Positions 1 to 11,236 of a stretch of 24,590 nucleotides of DNA are shown piece by piece (the first letter of the stretch is position 1; every line of letters starts with the position of its first letter). The notes under the pieces are model-generated. The model saw nothing but the letters and a program-made list of their open reading frames with translations, did not search any database and had not been told where the DNA came from. The translations under genes were made by a program, and so were the position numbers. The DNA comes from Spirogloea muscicola (taxonomy: Eukaryota > Streptophyta > Zygnematophyceae > Spirogloeales > Spirogloeaceae), in the NCBI GenBank assembly GCA_009602725.1, contig WELB01000033.1, forward strand, positions 451,369 to 475,958, given 5' to 3'.

Positions 1-669
<669 letters not shown>

Positions 670-1152
670 TAAGGGCGGGTCTACTCTCAACAGCTTGCTG
701 AGGAGCTGACCACCTCAAGAGACTCGCTGCCCTTACTTTAGCCCCTTACTCATACCTTGAAGAATAGCTCCTCAACTTTCAATGCTTTTTCAAGCTGCTT
801 TTTCAAGCGCCTTGATTGCCTGGCTAGCCCTCTCCATGAGGTGAGCCACTGCATGATATGAAGGCGAGTGGTTTGCAAATAGCACCGCTCTGATACGGTA
901 GTCTGAAAGTCTGCGTCTCTGATTTCAAGAGGAAGCCCACAGTGGTGAGCAGGAAAAACATTGCAGCTTGGGCATGCATTTTGGAGGGTAAGTATCTACC
1001 CGGTTGTGGACATTTGCTGCATCCTGGATTCTTCTGAGGAAGCTGCTCTAATGATGCTGGCCGGCAAAGTTCGTGATCACACGAATGTTCGCGAGACCAC
1101 CATGGAAAGCTATGAGACCTCTTGCCTTTGGCAGGGCACAACCGTCGTTGCA
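670..1152. other. Convergent intergenic spacer
   Basis: This stretch lies between the TGA of the DNL zinc finger gene (+) and the TAG of the HAD gene (-), so it should hold both 3' UTRs. It is of lower GC than the flanking exons. Open frames of about 110-140 codons cross it on both strands, but they have no recognisable domain and overlap the HAD last exon in the wrong frame. I see no further gene. Confidence 0.6.
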
Positions 1153-2380
1153 CTACTGACTGCTCACCAGCTGTCGGGTAATATCCACCATGTTGGAGCT
1201 CTCACAATCCACACGCATCAGTGGGCTCAGAACCTTCCCAGGCCTGGCAATGAACACCGTGTGCAGGCCTGCTGCCTGCGCCCCCATGAGGTCCCAAGCG
1301 TGTGCCGCCACCATCCACACATCGCTTGGCTGCAGCACTCCCAGTTTCTCCACCACCATCTGCAGCAGTGCATCTTCCGGACTGAGTCATAGTCCCTTTA
1401 GCGACATCCTCGGAGCTTGGCGACTTCCAGCATGCGTACTGGTCTATGCACTGCCGCTTAAAAGCGCCTGCATCTTATGCACCTCTCTGTCATCTCATTG
1501 ACAATGAGGACACCATCATAATGATCACGAAGGCCACACTGATTGTGATGGGTCAAGAGTTCAGGAACAGCTCACTTGGTAGGGCTCAGGTGCCGGCTTC
1601 AAGCGCTGGACATCGTCTGCCGAGAACACCTCAGCGAAGCAGTCGTCCAGACCTGCGCCAAGAACAGCCGCCACTCAGCGCGACGAGCTACCTAGGTGGG
1701 GCGTTGCCCAGCACGCCATTCTCTGCAACGAGCACAGCAGTGCATACCACAGCCAGTCAGCAGCAGGAGCGCGGCGCCATGCTGAGCACAGGAGGCAGTA
1801 CAAGAGCAAGGGGACCCATCTGACCGGCGTAGAGCAGCTGCGCAGTGACGGTCTTCATGGTGCCGTTGGTGAGGGCCACCAGCGTGAAGCCGGCCTCCTG
1901 CTCTGACGGCCGCCGCGGACGCACTGAGCTGAGCAGCATCAGTGCCAGCGGCTCCGTTGCTGGAGCAAGCGCTGTACGTCGCCATGCCGACGTCGCCAAC
2001 GGTGTAGCCGTGCTGCCATGGCTCACCTTGAGCTCCCGAAGGCTGTCCCGCACCTCCGGGTACGCCGGCAGCTGCACCATGCCCTCCTCCACGACCATCG
2101 ACCTCTCCGCGGCGCCCAGCTGCGCGCCGCGCGCGGCGGCCACCATGTCTAGCGCCGCGCCGCCGAGCTCGGCGTAGCTGCGGTACTGGCGCGTCACCGT
2201 GGACGCCAGCGCCAGCTCCACCAGCTGGCTGAACCACGCGCGGCGCAGAGCGACCGGCGGCTCGCCTGCGCTGCCGCCGCCGCCGCTGCCGGCGAGGGCG
2301 AGCGAAAAGCGGGCGTCCAGCGCGGAGAGGTCCAGGAGCGTGTCGTTGACGTCGAAGGCCAGCACCCGCGGCGCCGCCAT
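1153..2380 (-). CDS. HAD-superfamily hydrolase, haloacid dehalogenase type II-like (4 exons)
   Basis: The model joins 2027-2380, 1816-1897, 1576-1652 and 1153-1359. All introns are GT-AG with matching phases, giving 239 aa, the usual length for the type II subfamily. Motif I is FDVNDT with the nucleophile Asp10. Motif II is LTNGT (about 127-131). The Lys motif is LKPAPEP (Lys164). Motif III is VAAHAWDL (about 188-195). A type II-like cap lies between motif I and motif II. Family members hydrolyse C-halogen or phosphate-ester bonds through an aspartyl-enzyme intermediate. The D-x-N-D form of motif I differs from the D-x-Y-G of characterised bacterial dehalogenases, so the substrate is unknown. 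A Gly/Ser-rich insert near residues 28-38 is an oddity. The ATG at 2380 sits in a good GCCGCCATGG context; the frame is open further upstream, so a longer N-terminus is possible. The last exon is open to a TAG at 1153-1155; a GTGAGC just before it could be another donor. Confidence 0.85.
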
Positions 2381-2544
2381 GGCGGCCTCCGGAGGAGAAC
2401 CAGAGGCGGCCGCTCCGGGGGGGCCGGGTCGAGGCAGTGAGCAGCAGTGAGCTGTTCTGCCAGTTGGCATGCTTGTCAGTCGCGTGTCAGACTGTTTGCA
2501 GCGAGCTCAGAGCTCAGGCTTGGCACCAGAAAGCTGGTCGAGCC

Positions 2545-2691
2545 TTAGGGCCACTTCACACCGGGTCGGTCGGTCGCGGCTGAGGGGTACGTGTCGCGTG
2601 TCGCATGGATGTTCGGGGTCAACAACGCAGCCACTTCCAGGCCAAGAAGGGGCAATTTGCGACCGACCGACCCGGTGTGAAGTGGCCCTTA
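2545..2691. mobile_element. PIF/Harbinger-like MITE with TTA target-site duplication
   Basis: A 141-bp element (2548-2688) has perfect 30-bp terminal inverted repeats: left arm 2548-2577, which starts GGGCCACTTCACACC, and its exact reverse complement at 2659-2688. TTA lies directly outside both ends (2545-2547 and 2689-2691), as expected for a 3-bp target-site duplication. GG-starting termini plus TTA/TWA duplications are typical of PIF/Harbinger and Tourist-like MITEs. The roughly 80-bp interior has no coding capacity, so the element is non-autonomous. It lies about 165 bp upstream of the HAD start codon, so it may sit in that promoter or 5' UTR. The perfect arms suggest recent insertion. 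Confidence 0.8.
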
Positions 2692-3927
2692 GCTGGTGGC
2701 ACGAAAGCTTGTCAATCGTCGTCGGATCTCGGGCATCGGTCAGCGGCCTCTATGTGCTCACTCGTGGTTACTGAGCGGGTCAGCTTAGCAGCGGGTGACG
2801 TACATCTGCCAATGTGCTTGCCCTTCGTACTTGGCCACTCAGGCCCTCCATCACTCAATATACACTATTTTTTCTCTACGAGCCTGCGAGTTTCCGTGGC
2901 TTTACATTTTTCAGAGTCAGCAGCCGTAAGTGGCAGCTGGAAAAGAGGCACCCCGACGAGACGTATTAGTAGCAGCCAAAGCGCGGCCTGCAAGTGCACT
3001 GCGTGGGAATGTGGGAAGCAAATGGTTAGACGCATAAGGTTTACCTGGAATATCCTGGCCCCTCTGAACCGTGTTCTATGTCCATGGCCACGGCCACTTC
3101 AGATCATCTCCTTGTCTTCCTTGGACCCTGGTCCATGTCCGTTTCCGAAGAAAATGAACAAGGTCCAAAGGTAAGAACCTCTTGAAAAGGAAAATAAAAG
3201 AAACAGCTCTTTCAACCGTGAGGCGATGACTAGGAGAAGCCAGCCCAAAACTAGTATAGAAGGTCTGAAAGGGCCGGAAGGGGCAAAAAGCACGAAAGTA
3301 CTCCTCTTGACTCCTGCAAGTGGGCTCATCAATGAACCTGGTCAGCAAGTGCAGATCAGAGGGCGGAAAAGCGTCGCCCTGTCGAAAGTTGGAGGCAGCA
3401 GCCAAGGTGCGGCTTGCCCGCAAGTGGACGGCAAGTGCCAAAGAACGCTGCAGGCTGATGACAAGGCGCATGCTGTACACCCGGAGAAGGGACCTGGCAA
3501 CTTTGAAGCCAGGCTGCTCTCTGCCGCCCTAGACTGCGAGTCCTAGCACGTCACGTAAGCTGCTGGGTAGGCTAAGCCAGCGAGTCTCGAAGGCCAAAGT
3601 GATGATTGCTGTAAGCAACTATGAGTGTTGCATGCCTTCAAATGCTTTGCAGTAGGTTGCAGCAGGTAAGCCTTGGCACATCCATAGCAAAGCAGATATG
3701 CAACAGCTGCAAAATCGCCATTTTTTGCGGTGTGCACAAGGACATGCATCACTGCGGGCACGGTCACAGCAAGGTAGTTGACTAATCAGAACCGTTTGAA
3801 CCTCAAAACCATGGCGTCAAGAAGCTACTTGATGGAAGACCCTGCTTCGACCCGAATAGGGTCAAAGAATCTGATCTCCGGTTCGTCTAAGCCGTACGCA
3901 GCACCTGTACCTTCCACCTCCTAATAC
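2692..3927. other. Repeat-rich intergenic spacer
   Basis: This 1.2-kb stretch lies between the MITE and the HUB stop codon. I see no supportable gene. Open frames of 70-190 codons exist on both strands but lack domains, and one runs through the MITE. The part at 2812-2850 resembles the arms of the foldback element at 13711-14017 (shared words AATGTGCTTGCC and GTACTTGGCCA). The part at 3230-3310 resembles 10555-10630. The right end should contain the 3' UTR of the HUB gene. Confidence 0.55.
3230..3310 (+). repeat. Dispersed repeat, copy 1
   Basis: This segment aligns by eye with 10555-10630 in the same orientation. Shared blocks include GCCAGCCCAAAA, GAGGGCCGGA (GAAAGGGCCGGA here) and GCAAAAAGCA, separated by substitutions and small indels. 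The two copies flank the HUB gene about 7.3 kb apart. I see no coding signal, so the repeat type is unknown. Confidence 0.5.
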
Positions 3928-6900
3928 CTAGATGTACACTGGGTGGACATCATTTGCACCAAATGCTACATTGCAGCCGGGGCACTTGCGGTGCCGAATT
4001 TCTAAATTCCGTTGAATGCACGGACTGCAGAAGAGATGATAGCATTTTGTGATTACCACCTGTCAGCAAGGTTACCTTGCATTGATCAGTAAACACCACC
4101 TAGGACCAACTTATGTGATACTAGCAGTCTAATAGCTGGAGGCATGATACAAGCTAACTGAATGTTTCTTGCTCTTGCGGAAAGCGAGACATCTGTGTCA
4201 AACATTCTTGCAACTCCTTACTCCTAGAAGGCTTTCATTAGATCCATGGTAAGACCAAGCTGTATAGGTCAGGGAAGCCATAAGTAGATGCCAATTGCGT
4301 GCAGGTGCACAATACAACCTGTGCATCTCTATCCGAGTAAAGGAGGAAGAACGTGCAGAACCTACCTCCTTTGGACGGTCGTGGCAGACACCACACTTAA
4401 GTATTGACTTGTACTCCTTGATCTCTTCCAAAAGAAGCTCAATTGTGGAGCCCCTGCTGTCTTGGCCCCCAAGCCTCAGGACCTTCTCCTTCAATCTATC
4501 AGCCTCCTCCTCTACTCGTTTCCTCTTGAATCTGCGGGAGAGCCATGGTAGGCCTCAACTGGCAGCACTTGACAACAAAGCCCAACACTTCAGGATGCAG
4601 ATGCTATGGTTGCTCCAGTGGCTAATGACCTGGGAGCTCCTGGAGTTACTGGTGGCTTCAACGGGTCATGACATAGCTGATGCAACCACATACATTCTAA
4701 GGAAAGTGGCTGCAAATCGGATATATAGAAGTGAACAAGTACAAGCAACCATGTCAACTGTTACTTGCCTTTCTTTCTCTGCCTCGCCACTCCTCTCTGC
4801 AAGAATGCGGTCTCTATTCTCAAGCTCCTCCCGGACCCTTTCGACTTCTGCCTTGTTCCGTAAGGCATCTCTTTCAGCATCTTCCGCACTCCTCTTGACT
4901 GCCTCCAAAGCAACCTTGTGCTGCCTACTCTCCTCTGCTGTCTTGACTAGCTGCTCAAAAGTTGCCCTTGCCTGCTCACAACCACCAACTCAAGAGACAA
5001 GGTAAGGACGTCATAGATGCCAGCAAGCGGAATGTCAGCGGAAATGTAACACAGCACCAAAACGAACAAGGTGCATTACCTGCTCTTCAAGGCGAGCAAC
5101 ATGCTGCTTGTGTACTTCTGCTGTTGCATCTAGATGCTTTGACCTTGATTCCAAGGCCTCCCTCTCCACCAACAAGGCTGACTGCATCTGCTTTGCCTTC
5201 ATACTCTCTGACATAAGCTGTCACAGCACAATAGAACATAAGACATGTTCAACGCTCGTATAAGCGCTGCTGCTCCCTTGCCCATAGCAAGTCCAAAGAA
5301 GCCAAGTCTTCAAAAGTAAGTAAAGGTCTACACCGTGAGTCAGCCATAGCCAGCTGACCTGCATATTCTCGCCATCTTTCTGTAGTATCTGCTGCATTAA
5401 TCGGTGGTTCTGTGCCTGCATTTCCTCGTAGGCTTGGCCAATGGTCTGCATTGTGGACAATTCCAGGTCCTTAGTAGAGAGATCATTGCAACAACCTGGT
5501 TGGGCTTTGGTTGATGGTCTTCACAATATTGACAATGGCCACAAAGACCATAAATGGAGCAATGGCTAATAACATGATAGATAATATCAACTGCCTGTTT
5601 CTTTCTAGGGTTCTTCTAAGCATGGGCAACGCGTATAAACAGATTAAACATGAAAACATGATAATGCATGTGCTTCAGAGACAATGCTCCTCCAAAGTGG
5701 GACTACCTCAATCTCTGCAACATATGTCTCACTCTCCTCATCTTTAGCCTTAATGTTTTCCCTCATCTCAAACTCCCTCCTGCAGTGATTAAGCAATTGC
5801 TTAGCATGCAGATGAAGTATTGTTACCACTTTGTAACAAATCAAGCTCAAAAGAGAGGTCAATAGCAATTCCTGTTAGCATGTACTGGAAAAACAGTGAC
5901 CAACCTCTCAGCAAAGTCCAAGCGCTCCTGAAGCTTGCCCAACTTGGTTTCCAGTGCAAGTAGGTGCTCTTGGCAAGCCTTCTCGGACTCTTGGGCTTGC
6001 TTGGCTTGCAGCTCCAGGCTGTCCTGATTCAGTGCAGCTTTCAAAATTTCTACTTGAGCTAAGGCTCTCTGTTCGGCTTCCCTCATTTCTACCACCGTCC
6101 TGCTGACAAGAGAGAGAGAGAGAGAAGGCGCGCGGGGCGCATGAATTGAAAGGGAGGCCAATTCAAGCCAATACATTGTTCAGGCAAGGAGACCAAACAA
6201 CCCTCCCAAGTATCACAAAGTGAGAAATGCCTGTGTCACACCAAGCTGAACACGTTAAGTGCATCGTGATGAAATATGACAAATGTGCTATCTCCTGACC
6301 TTCTTCGTTTAGGAAGGTTAATCCTTGAAGTGACAATACTACGACCAGCATGGCCTCCTAAGATATTCATTCGAAATACCACATATATTAAGTCACACAG
6401 CATGAAAGCCCAACTGAACCACACCTTGACTCAGGTGACTCTCGCTCGAACATCTCAATGAATAAATGTAATTCCTGCTCGTTTAGCTTGAGCTGCTTCA
6501 CCTGCTCAATCACGTCTAAAAGCATGAGCTTACTTAGCAGTAAGGATTTATCTGTAGGCTCCCAATGACTACGAGTTTGATTAACCTTCCTTGATTAACA
6601 ACCCCTATCATGTCATCCATGCATGCCAGCTGCATGGTACCTCTTCCCTTGCAGCTTTCACTTGTGCTGCTTGCAAGTTGTGCGATGTGAGAAGCTCCTC
6701 ATACTCAAGAACCTGCCACCGTGATTGGCAGCAAGTTTAGCTTTCTTCCAGGCAAACATGCTAGGCGAATATGCTTAAGTCTGCTATATATCTGCACTTG
6801 TCTACAGCAGCACAACTGCCCTGATATACATACAAACTTGTGATTAACGTAGTTCACATAAGAGGGACATGAGCAGACCTTTCTCTCGAGGACAGATCTC

Positions 6901-9900
6901 AGAGAGTGAGTCTCTGCTTGTAAAGAATGAACATCTTGAGCAGCCTTTTTGTACACCTTGAGCTGCTCGGATATCATATTCAACTCCTTCATGAGGGTTG
7001 CTTGTAGCGACTTCATTTCTGCCACAGTTTCCTTATTGCCTGCCAAGAAAAGCTTCTGGTCAATGCTATGATTGATGTACAAGACAGAAGCAACGCACAA
7101 TAGGCGCTGTTGTTGGACCTTACAAGAGCTTGATTGGGGATGTAAGCACACAATTGCCATTGCAGATTATACATGCATACCTGCTGCTTGATGAGCTTCT
7201 TCAAGCCTAAAAAGCAACTCCTCCCTGTCTGCTATCAATTGCCTGCACTTGGCCTCCACCTCAACTAGCCTAGCTTCTGCAATGTGTCCTGTGGTGCGAT
7301 CAGCATCACTCGCGTCCACCTTGTACTTCATCTCCCTTTCACGCAAAACAGCTGAGTCTCGTTCATGCTGCCAAGGTTCCAAGAGCATGCAGGTATGATA
7401 ACACAGCCAGCGGTGGGTTTATAAACAGAAACACTACTATCAACACATGCAGATGTAGCAGGCAGTCAGGGGCATTGTGACGTGCCTGGAGCTGCTCGAC
7501 GACTGTCCGATAGTGCTCAAGCTCGCCTTGCAGGTGGTGAACTTTCTCACTAAATGCTCTGTAGGCTTGCACAGAGTGAGTGCGCTTCTCATCTCTGACA
7601 GCAACCTGAAATGACACCAACGAAGATAATTTTCTTGCCATCAGCGATTGATGTAGAGATGTTAATACAATCATAGTTCTGCCATAAACATTGAGATCAG
7701 AGATATAAATACCAATATTGTTCAGCTTCTTGCCTTGCAAAGCTTCCTAAAAACCAGATAGATACTGCAGAATGTGACAACAACATATCATACTTCTCAG
7801 GGAGTAGAGAAGGAGCCCACCTCGAGCTGGGAAATGTGCTGCTGAAGTTTCACGTGAGCTTGATGTGCCTCCTCAAGCTCTCCCAGTCTTCTTGCAGCAA
7901 GTTGCTGTAAGAACACATGTGTACTGTGTCATGCTTGCTGCCCTCATGAGAAGTATCTCAGGCAATGGCAGCAAACCGGGAAAAATGGCATAATGCGTGC
8001 ATGATCCATCAACTTAACAGTACAACTCCACCACCACCTCCACAGCCCTAAGAGATGAGAGCATACTCGAGCTTTTTCCAAAGCCATTTGTACATCCCCA
8101 AGTGGCAGCTCTGAATCAGCAGCCTGTTTTCCCTGATGAACCCCCGATTCAGGCTTCCCTGATGATCCTGGTGCTGTGGGTCCTGAGACTGAGCCCTCCC
8201 ACAAGATTCCATTCTTTTGTGCACTCACAGAGGCCATCTTCCGTCTTGCTTGTTCCAACTCCAGTAATGTGTCCTCCAATTCCTCTGGCAGCACAACAAA
8301 GACAAACATTGATTCGTCAAAGTCAAGATGTCTGCAGTTTGTTTCTCTGCTTCCTCATGCTGTGCTTCGGGCAATTACAACAACAAGGGATACCTATGTG
8401 TCTCAAGCACAGTAATGAATGCGGATGAGCCTTATGAAATCTACCTGCCAGTCTCGTTCTCTCCATCTGAGTCTTTGCACTTGTGTCCTTCAAGTGGGCT
8501 ACCTCACACAAAACCTCCTTGTGCCTGACATGAATGGCATCAACCGCAGCTCTTGCAGCAGCTACTTCTGCCTCAAGTTGCTTATGTTGAACCTGAACGA
8601 CTTCAGCAACATCTGCACACGGCGTGGAAATATTCATTGGGCAATTACTGATATCACTTGTAACTCCCAAGAGACGCCCTAAAAGCCTAACAACATCCAG
8701 GAATATGAACATACACAAGCAACGTCTGCTGAGCAATAAGCTGACCAGAGATGTACCACATTGCTCTACATATGGTTGTATGACATATTTGGCTTGCCTC
8801 TTACGATACAACATGGCTTCATGGCATCCAAGTAGTGGCAAATGACAGAATGCAGAGGTTATCAGCATGGACCTACCAGAGGCTGTGACTTTGTCTTCTA
8901 GGGTGGCCATGCATTGGTCATGCCTTCTCCGCTGGGCTTCAATTGCTTTGATCAAACACTCTAGAATCTTTGTGGTCATGCCCGACCGCTGTTGGAGGGC
9001 TACATCAAGGCTGCTGGGCTCTTCAGTCGCCACCAACGAGCCTGCTTTCGTGAGCCGCTTGAGGAGATTATCCCCAGTGACAGGCTCATCCTGGCGCTCT
9101 CCTACACATCATGCAGCAGCTTGGTAAACACTACCCCAAGTCAGATATCACTGTCCCATTAGTATTGTAACCTAAGTGACTGGCAGTGTACAGCCTATGG
9201 TCGCCTTAGAAAGAACATACGACAGCCACTGCCCTGCGGTGCAATGTCCTTCGAGCATATCAAGCGAATATGATTTGCGTTGGAAGGCACATGAATATGA
9301 TATGACGAAGTCCAATGTAGCACACCTTCCTCAAAGCCGTCTTTGTCCTCAAGAATTTGCAGGCCGAGAGTGTTGGCATCTGCTTGCACTGTCAAGAGCT
9401 CAAGCTCTTGCACAAGCTGCCAGAGCAACAAGACATACTTGTCAGGCAACCTTCTTGCCCCAATTCACAAAGTCCTCACATGTAGCACAAGAAAAAATAA
9501 GGTAGTCAGGATACAGCCTTGCATAGACTGAGGGATCAACAGAGGTCTACCTGATTCCAAGCTCTGTTGACCACCAACAGCGTGTCATCATAGTGGGCCT
9601 GCTTGCTCCGCAGATCCTTGATTCGATTTTCTAGGCTTTGAATCTCCTCCCTTTGCACCTCCAACTGTTGAGACAGCTTCTGATTCTGGAATTGCAGCAT
9701 CCCTGGATCTAGCTGGAGGTACATGCAAATTCATGTGAACAAGTGAGTCACTTCCTGTAAAATCTGCTGCCGCCCATCTGGACATGATTGTGTGATTCAC
9801 AAATTGCAGGGAACACCTGCTTTAAAGTCCAGGCACGAGTGCATGTCATTTACAACACTTAGAGGCAAGTGATAGACATCCTGTTATCTCGTACTCTGAC

Positions 9901-10064
9901 GACCTAAATCACGGGACACCGAGGAGCCAGCCATCGCCGGGACTACCAGCTGGACATACCCTCTTCTCATCGCCAGCAGATTTCTTTGCCGGGGGCGACC
10001 CGCCGTGGCCATTGAGCTGGCGCTTCTTGCGCTCGGGCTCCTCCGAGACGAGCTCAAGCGCCAT
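3928..10064 (-). CDS. HUB1/BRE1: BRE1/HUB-type E3 ubiquitin-protein ligase for histone H2B (20 exons, 914 aa)
   Basis: The exons, 5' to 3', are 9960-10064, 9551-9712, 9326-9416, 8877-9101, 8445-8612, 8067-8284, 7821-7904, 7690-7746, 7486-7605, 7181-7367, 6879-7039, 6641-6712, 6425-6501, 5905-6099, 5707-5779, 5359-5469, 5080-5217, 4769-4971, 4366-4531 and 3928-4059. They total 2745 nt with every phase matching. The N-terminus is basic (RKKRQ), followed by the family signature LQFQNQKLSQQLE and a long coiled coil over most of residues 40-840. The C-terminus is a C3HC4 RING: C862GVC865, C877YHLFC882, C885 and C897PGC900, ending in VYI and a TAG at 3928-3930. Family members monoubiquitylate H2B with a RAD6-type E2, promoting H3K4 methylation and transcription. 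The length fits plant HUB1/HUB2 (near 880-900 aa). Two introns appear to use GC donors. Exon 8 (57 nt) is the least certain, with a donor at AAT|GTTTAT. The ATG at 10064 opens a GC-rich first exon. Confidence 0.92.
4767..4768 (-). other. GC splice donor in the HUB gene (intron 18)
   Basis: On the - strand exon 18 ends AAAG|GCAAGT. This is the full consensus for a GC-AG intron (AG|GCAAGT). The nearby GT four bases downstream would end the exon in phase 0 and send the next exon into a stop within about 11 codons. The GC donor gives phase 2 and continues ERFKRKRVEEE, consistent with the family. The acceptor is CCGCAG before 4531. Confidence 0.75.
6109..6124. repeat. (AG)8 microsatellite in a HUB intron
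   Basis: Eight AG units lie in the intron upstream of the exon that starts at 6099. On the transcribed strand they form a CT tract directly before the acceptor CAG at 6102-6100, so they probably serve as its polypyrimidine tract. Length changes here could alter splicing strength. Confidence 0.8.
7484..7485 (-). other. Probable GC splice donor in the HUB gene (intron 9)
   Basis: Exon 9 ends CTCCAG|GCACGT on the - strand, and the next exon begins in phase 0 at 7367 (HERDSAVLRERE). A GC donor at 7485-7484 keeps phase 0 and joins VVEQLQ to HERDS, as expected of the coiled coil. The only nearby GT (GCAC|GTCACA) would change the phase. This match (GCACGT) is weaker than the one at 4768. Confidence 0.55.
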
Positions 10065-11236
10065 GCCAGCGGGCCGCCCGCTGGCGCACGGACGCCAGCG
10101 TGCGGCCCCAGCCTGCGCGTCTCTGTTGCAGCGGCTTCGCCACGCCGGGCCGCGCGGAGGAGAGAGCGGGCCGCTCAGGCGCGCTCGAGAGCGGCGGCGG
10201 CGACGACGGCGGCGGCGGCAGCGGCGGCGACGGGGAAGAGAATTGATGGCGGCGGCGGGGCCCCGCCAGAAGCCATGGCCATCCGCGGCGCGGGGGCGGG
10301 GGACCCTCTCCGTGGGGCCGGGGGGGGAGGAAATACTCTCATCAGGCCCCTTTCGCGAGGCTTCTGCAGTTGGAGCAATCTGACACTGATGTCGATTTTG
10401 CTATTTCATCACGGAACGCGGGCCGGGGCTTGGTGACACGCAACGCCGAGCGGACGGAAGCAAACCCGTTCCGTCCGGAAGCTGCAACCAGGTGCCTGGT
10501 GGCCGTGATCTATGCAAGAAAAGAAGACAGCGCTTCCAGATTGACAGCAGTGGCTGTGAGAGGCCAGCCCAAAAGTTTGGCCAAGGTTTGAGAGGGCCGG
10601 ATGGCGCAAAAAGCAAGATACTGATCTCGAACACGTCAGCAAGGAGGCTCTCAGTAAACTCTAGTCAGTAAGAAACAGCTCTCCCAATGTGCTTAGTTTA
10701 CCGAGGTGAGACATGGTGTTTAGACAAGTCATTCAGGCCAATAAAGGCCTCAGCAACAAGGACGAACGGCAGCGGTGGGTTGATTGCCAATTAATAAAAT
10801 TTGACAACGTAAGGGGGGGGGCCTCTAAGCTGTACACCGTGCGCGCCGGAGTGGCGGAGCCATGACACCCACTTCTCTATGGTGCCTGTACATCACTTCA
10901 GCTCGTACACTGAACTTACTATTCTTTGCATGTGTGTACGCGGTGGCAGCTGCCCTTCACTTCGCCTTAGCACATTCAAAGGATGCAGACGACGTCTCTG
11001 CTTTTAGATTGAATGTAAAGAATGGTTGCAAGGGCTGTCGATGAAGCCTTGAGCCCGTGTTGTTGCATCTAAGCTCGTCATTCTACAGCAGGCACCTTCC
11101 GCCCGTCCTCAATAAACCAGATGGCGCTTTCAGGAATCTGCACTGCCAGGGAACAACACTTACATACAAAGCACTTGCTCCGATGTTAACTGAAATGGGT
11201 TTCTTACAGAGCGATGAGAAAGTGCCTTCATGTCCA
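10065..11236. other. Spacer between HUB 5' end and DENR 3' end
   Basis: The part 10065-10350 is extremely GC-rich with GCG/GGC runs and should be the HUB 5' UTR and promoter; no TATA box is obvious. An imperfect hairpin region follows: a 9-bp inverted repeat CGGACGGAA at 10451-10459 with its complement at 10469-10477, and a palindrome ACCAGGTGCCTGGT at 10487-10500. The dispersed repeat copy (10555-10630) and a G10 run near 10811 come next. No gene is supportable; short open frames here lack domains. Confidence 0.55.
10555..10630 (+). repeat. Dispersed repeat, copy 2
   Basis: This is the counterpart of 3230-3310 in the same orientation, sharing GCCAGCCCAAAA, GAGGGCCGGA and GCAAAAAGCA at similar spacing. 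It lies about 490-570 bp upstream of the HUB start codon, next to the small inverted repeat at 10451-10477. The repeat class is unknown. Confidence 0.5.

Noticed and set aside
2605-3174. A 189-codon + strand open frame
   Set aside because: It begins inside the MITE, runs through spacer repeats and has no recognisable domain.
7363-7740. A 125-codon open frame suggesting one long exon
   Set aside because: The middle part does not resemble the HUB family. Removing an in-phase intron (7689-7606) joins two coiled-coil segments cleanly.
8323-9036. A 237-codon open frame on the - strand
   Set aside because: It spans two HUB exons and the unspliced intron between them. The splice sites and phase continuity explain the coding signal.
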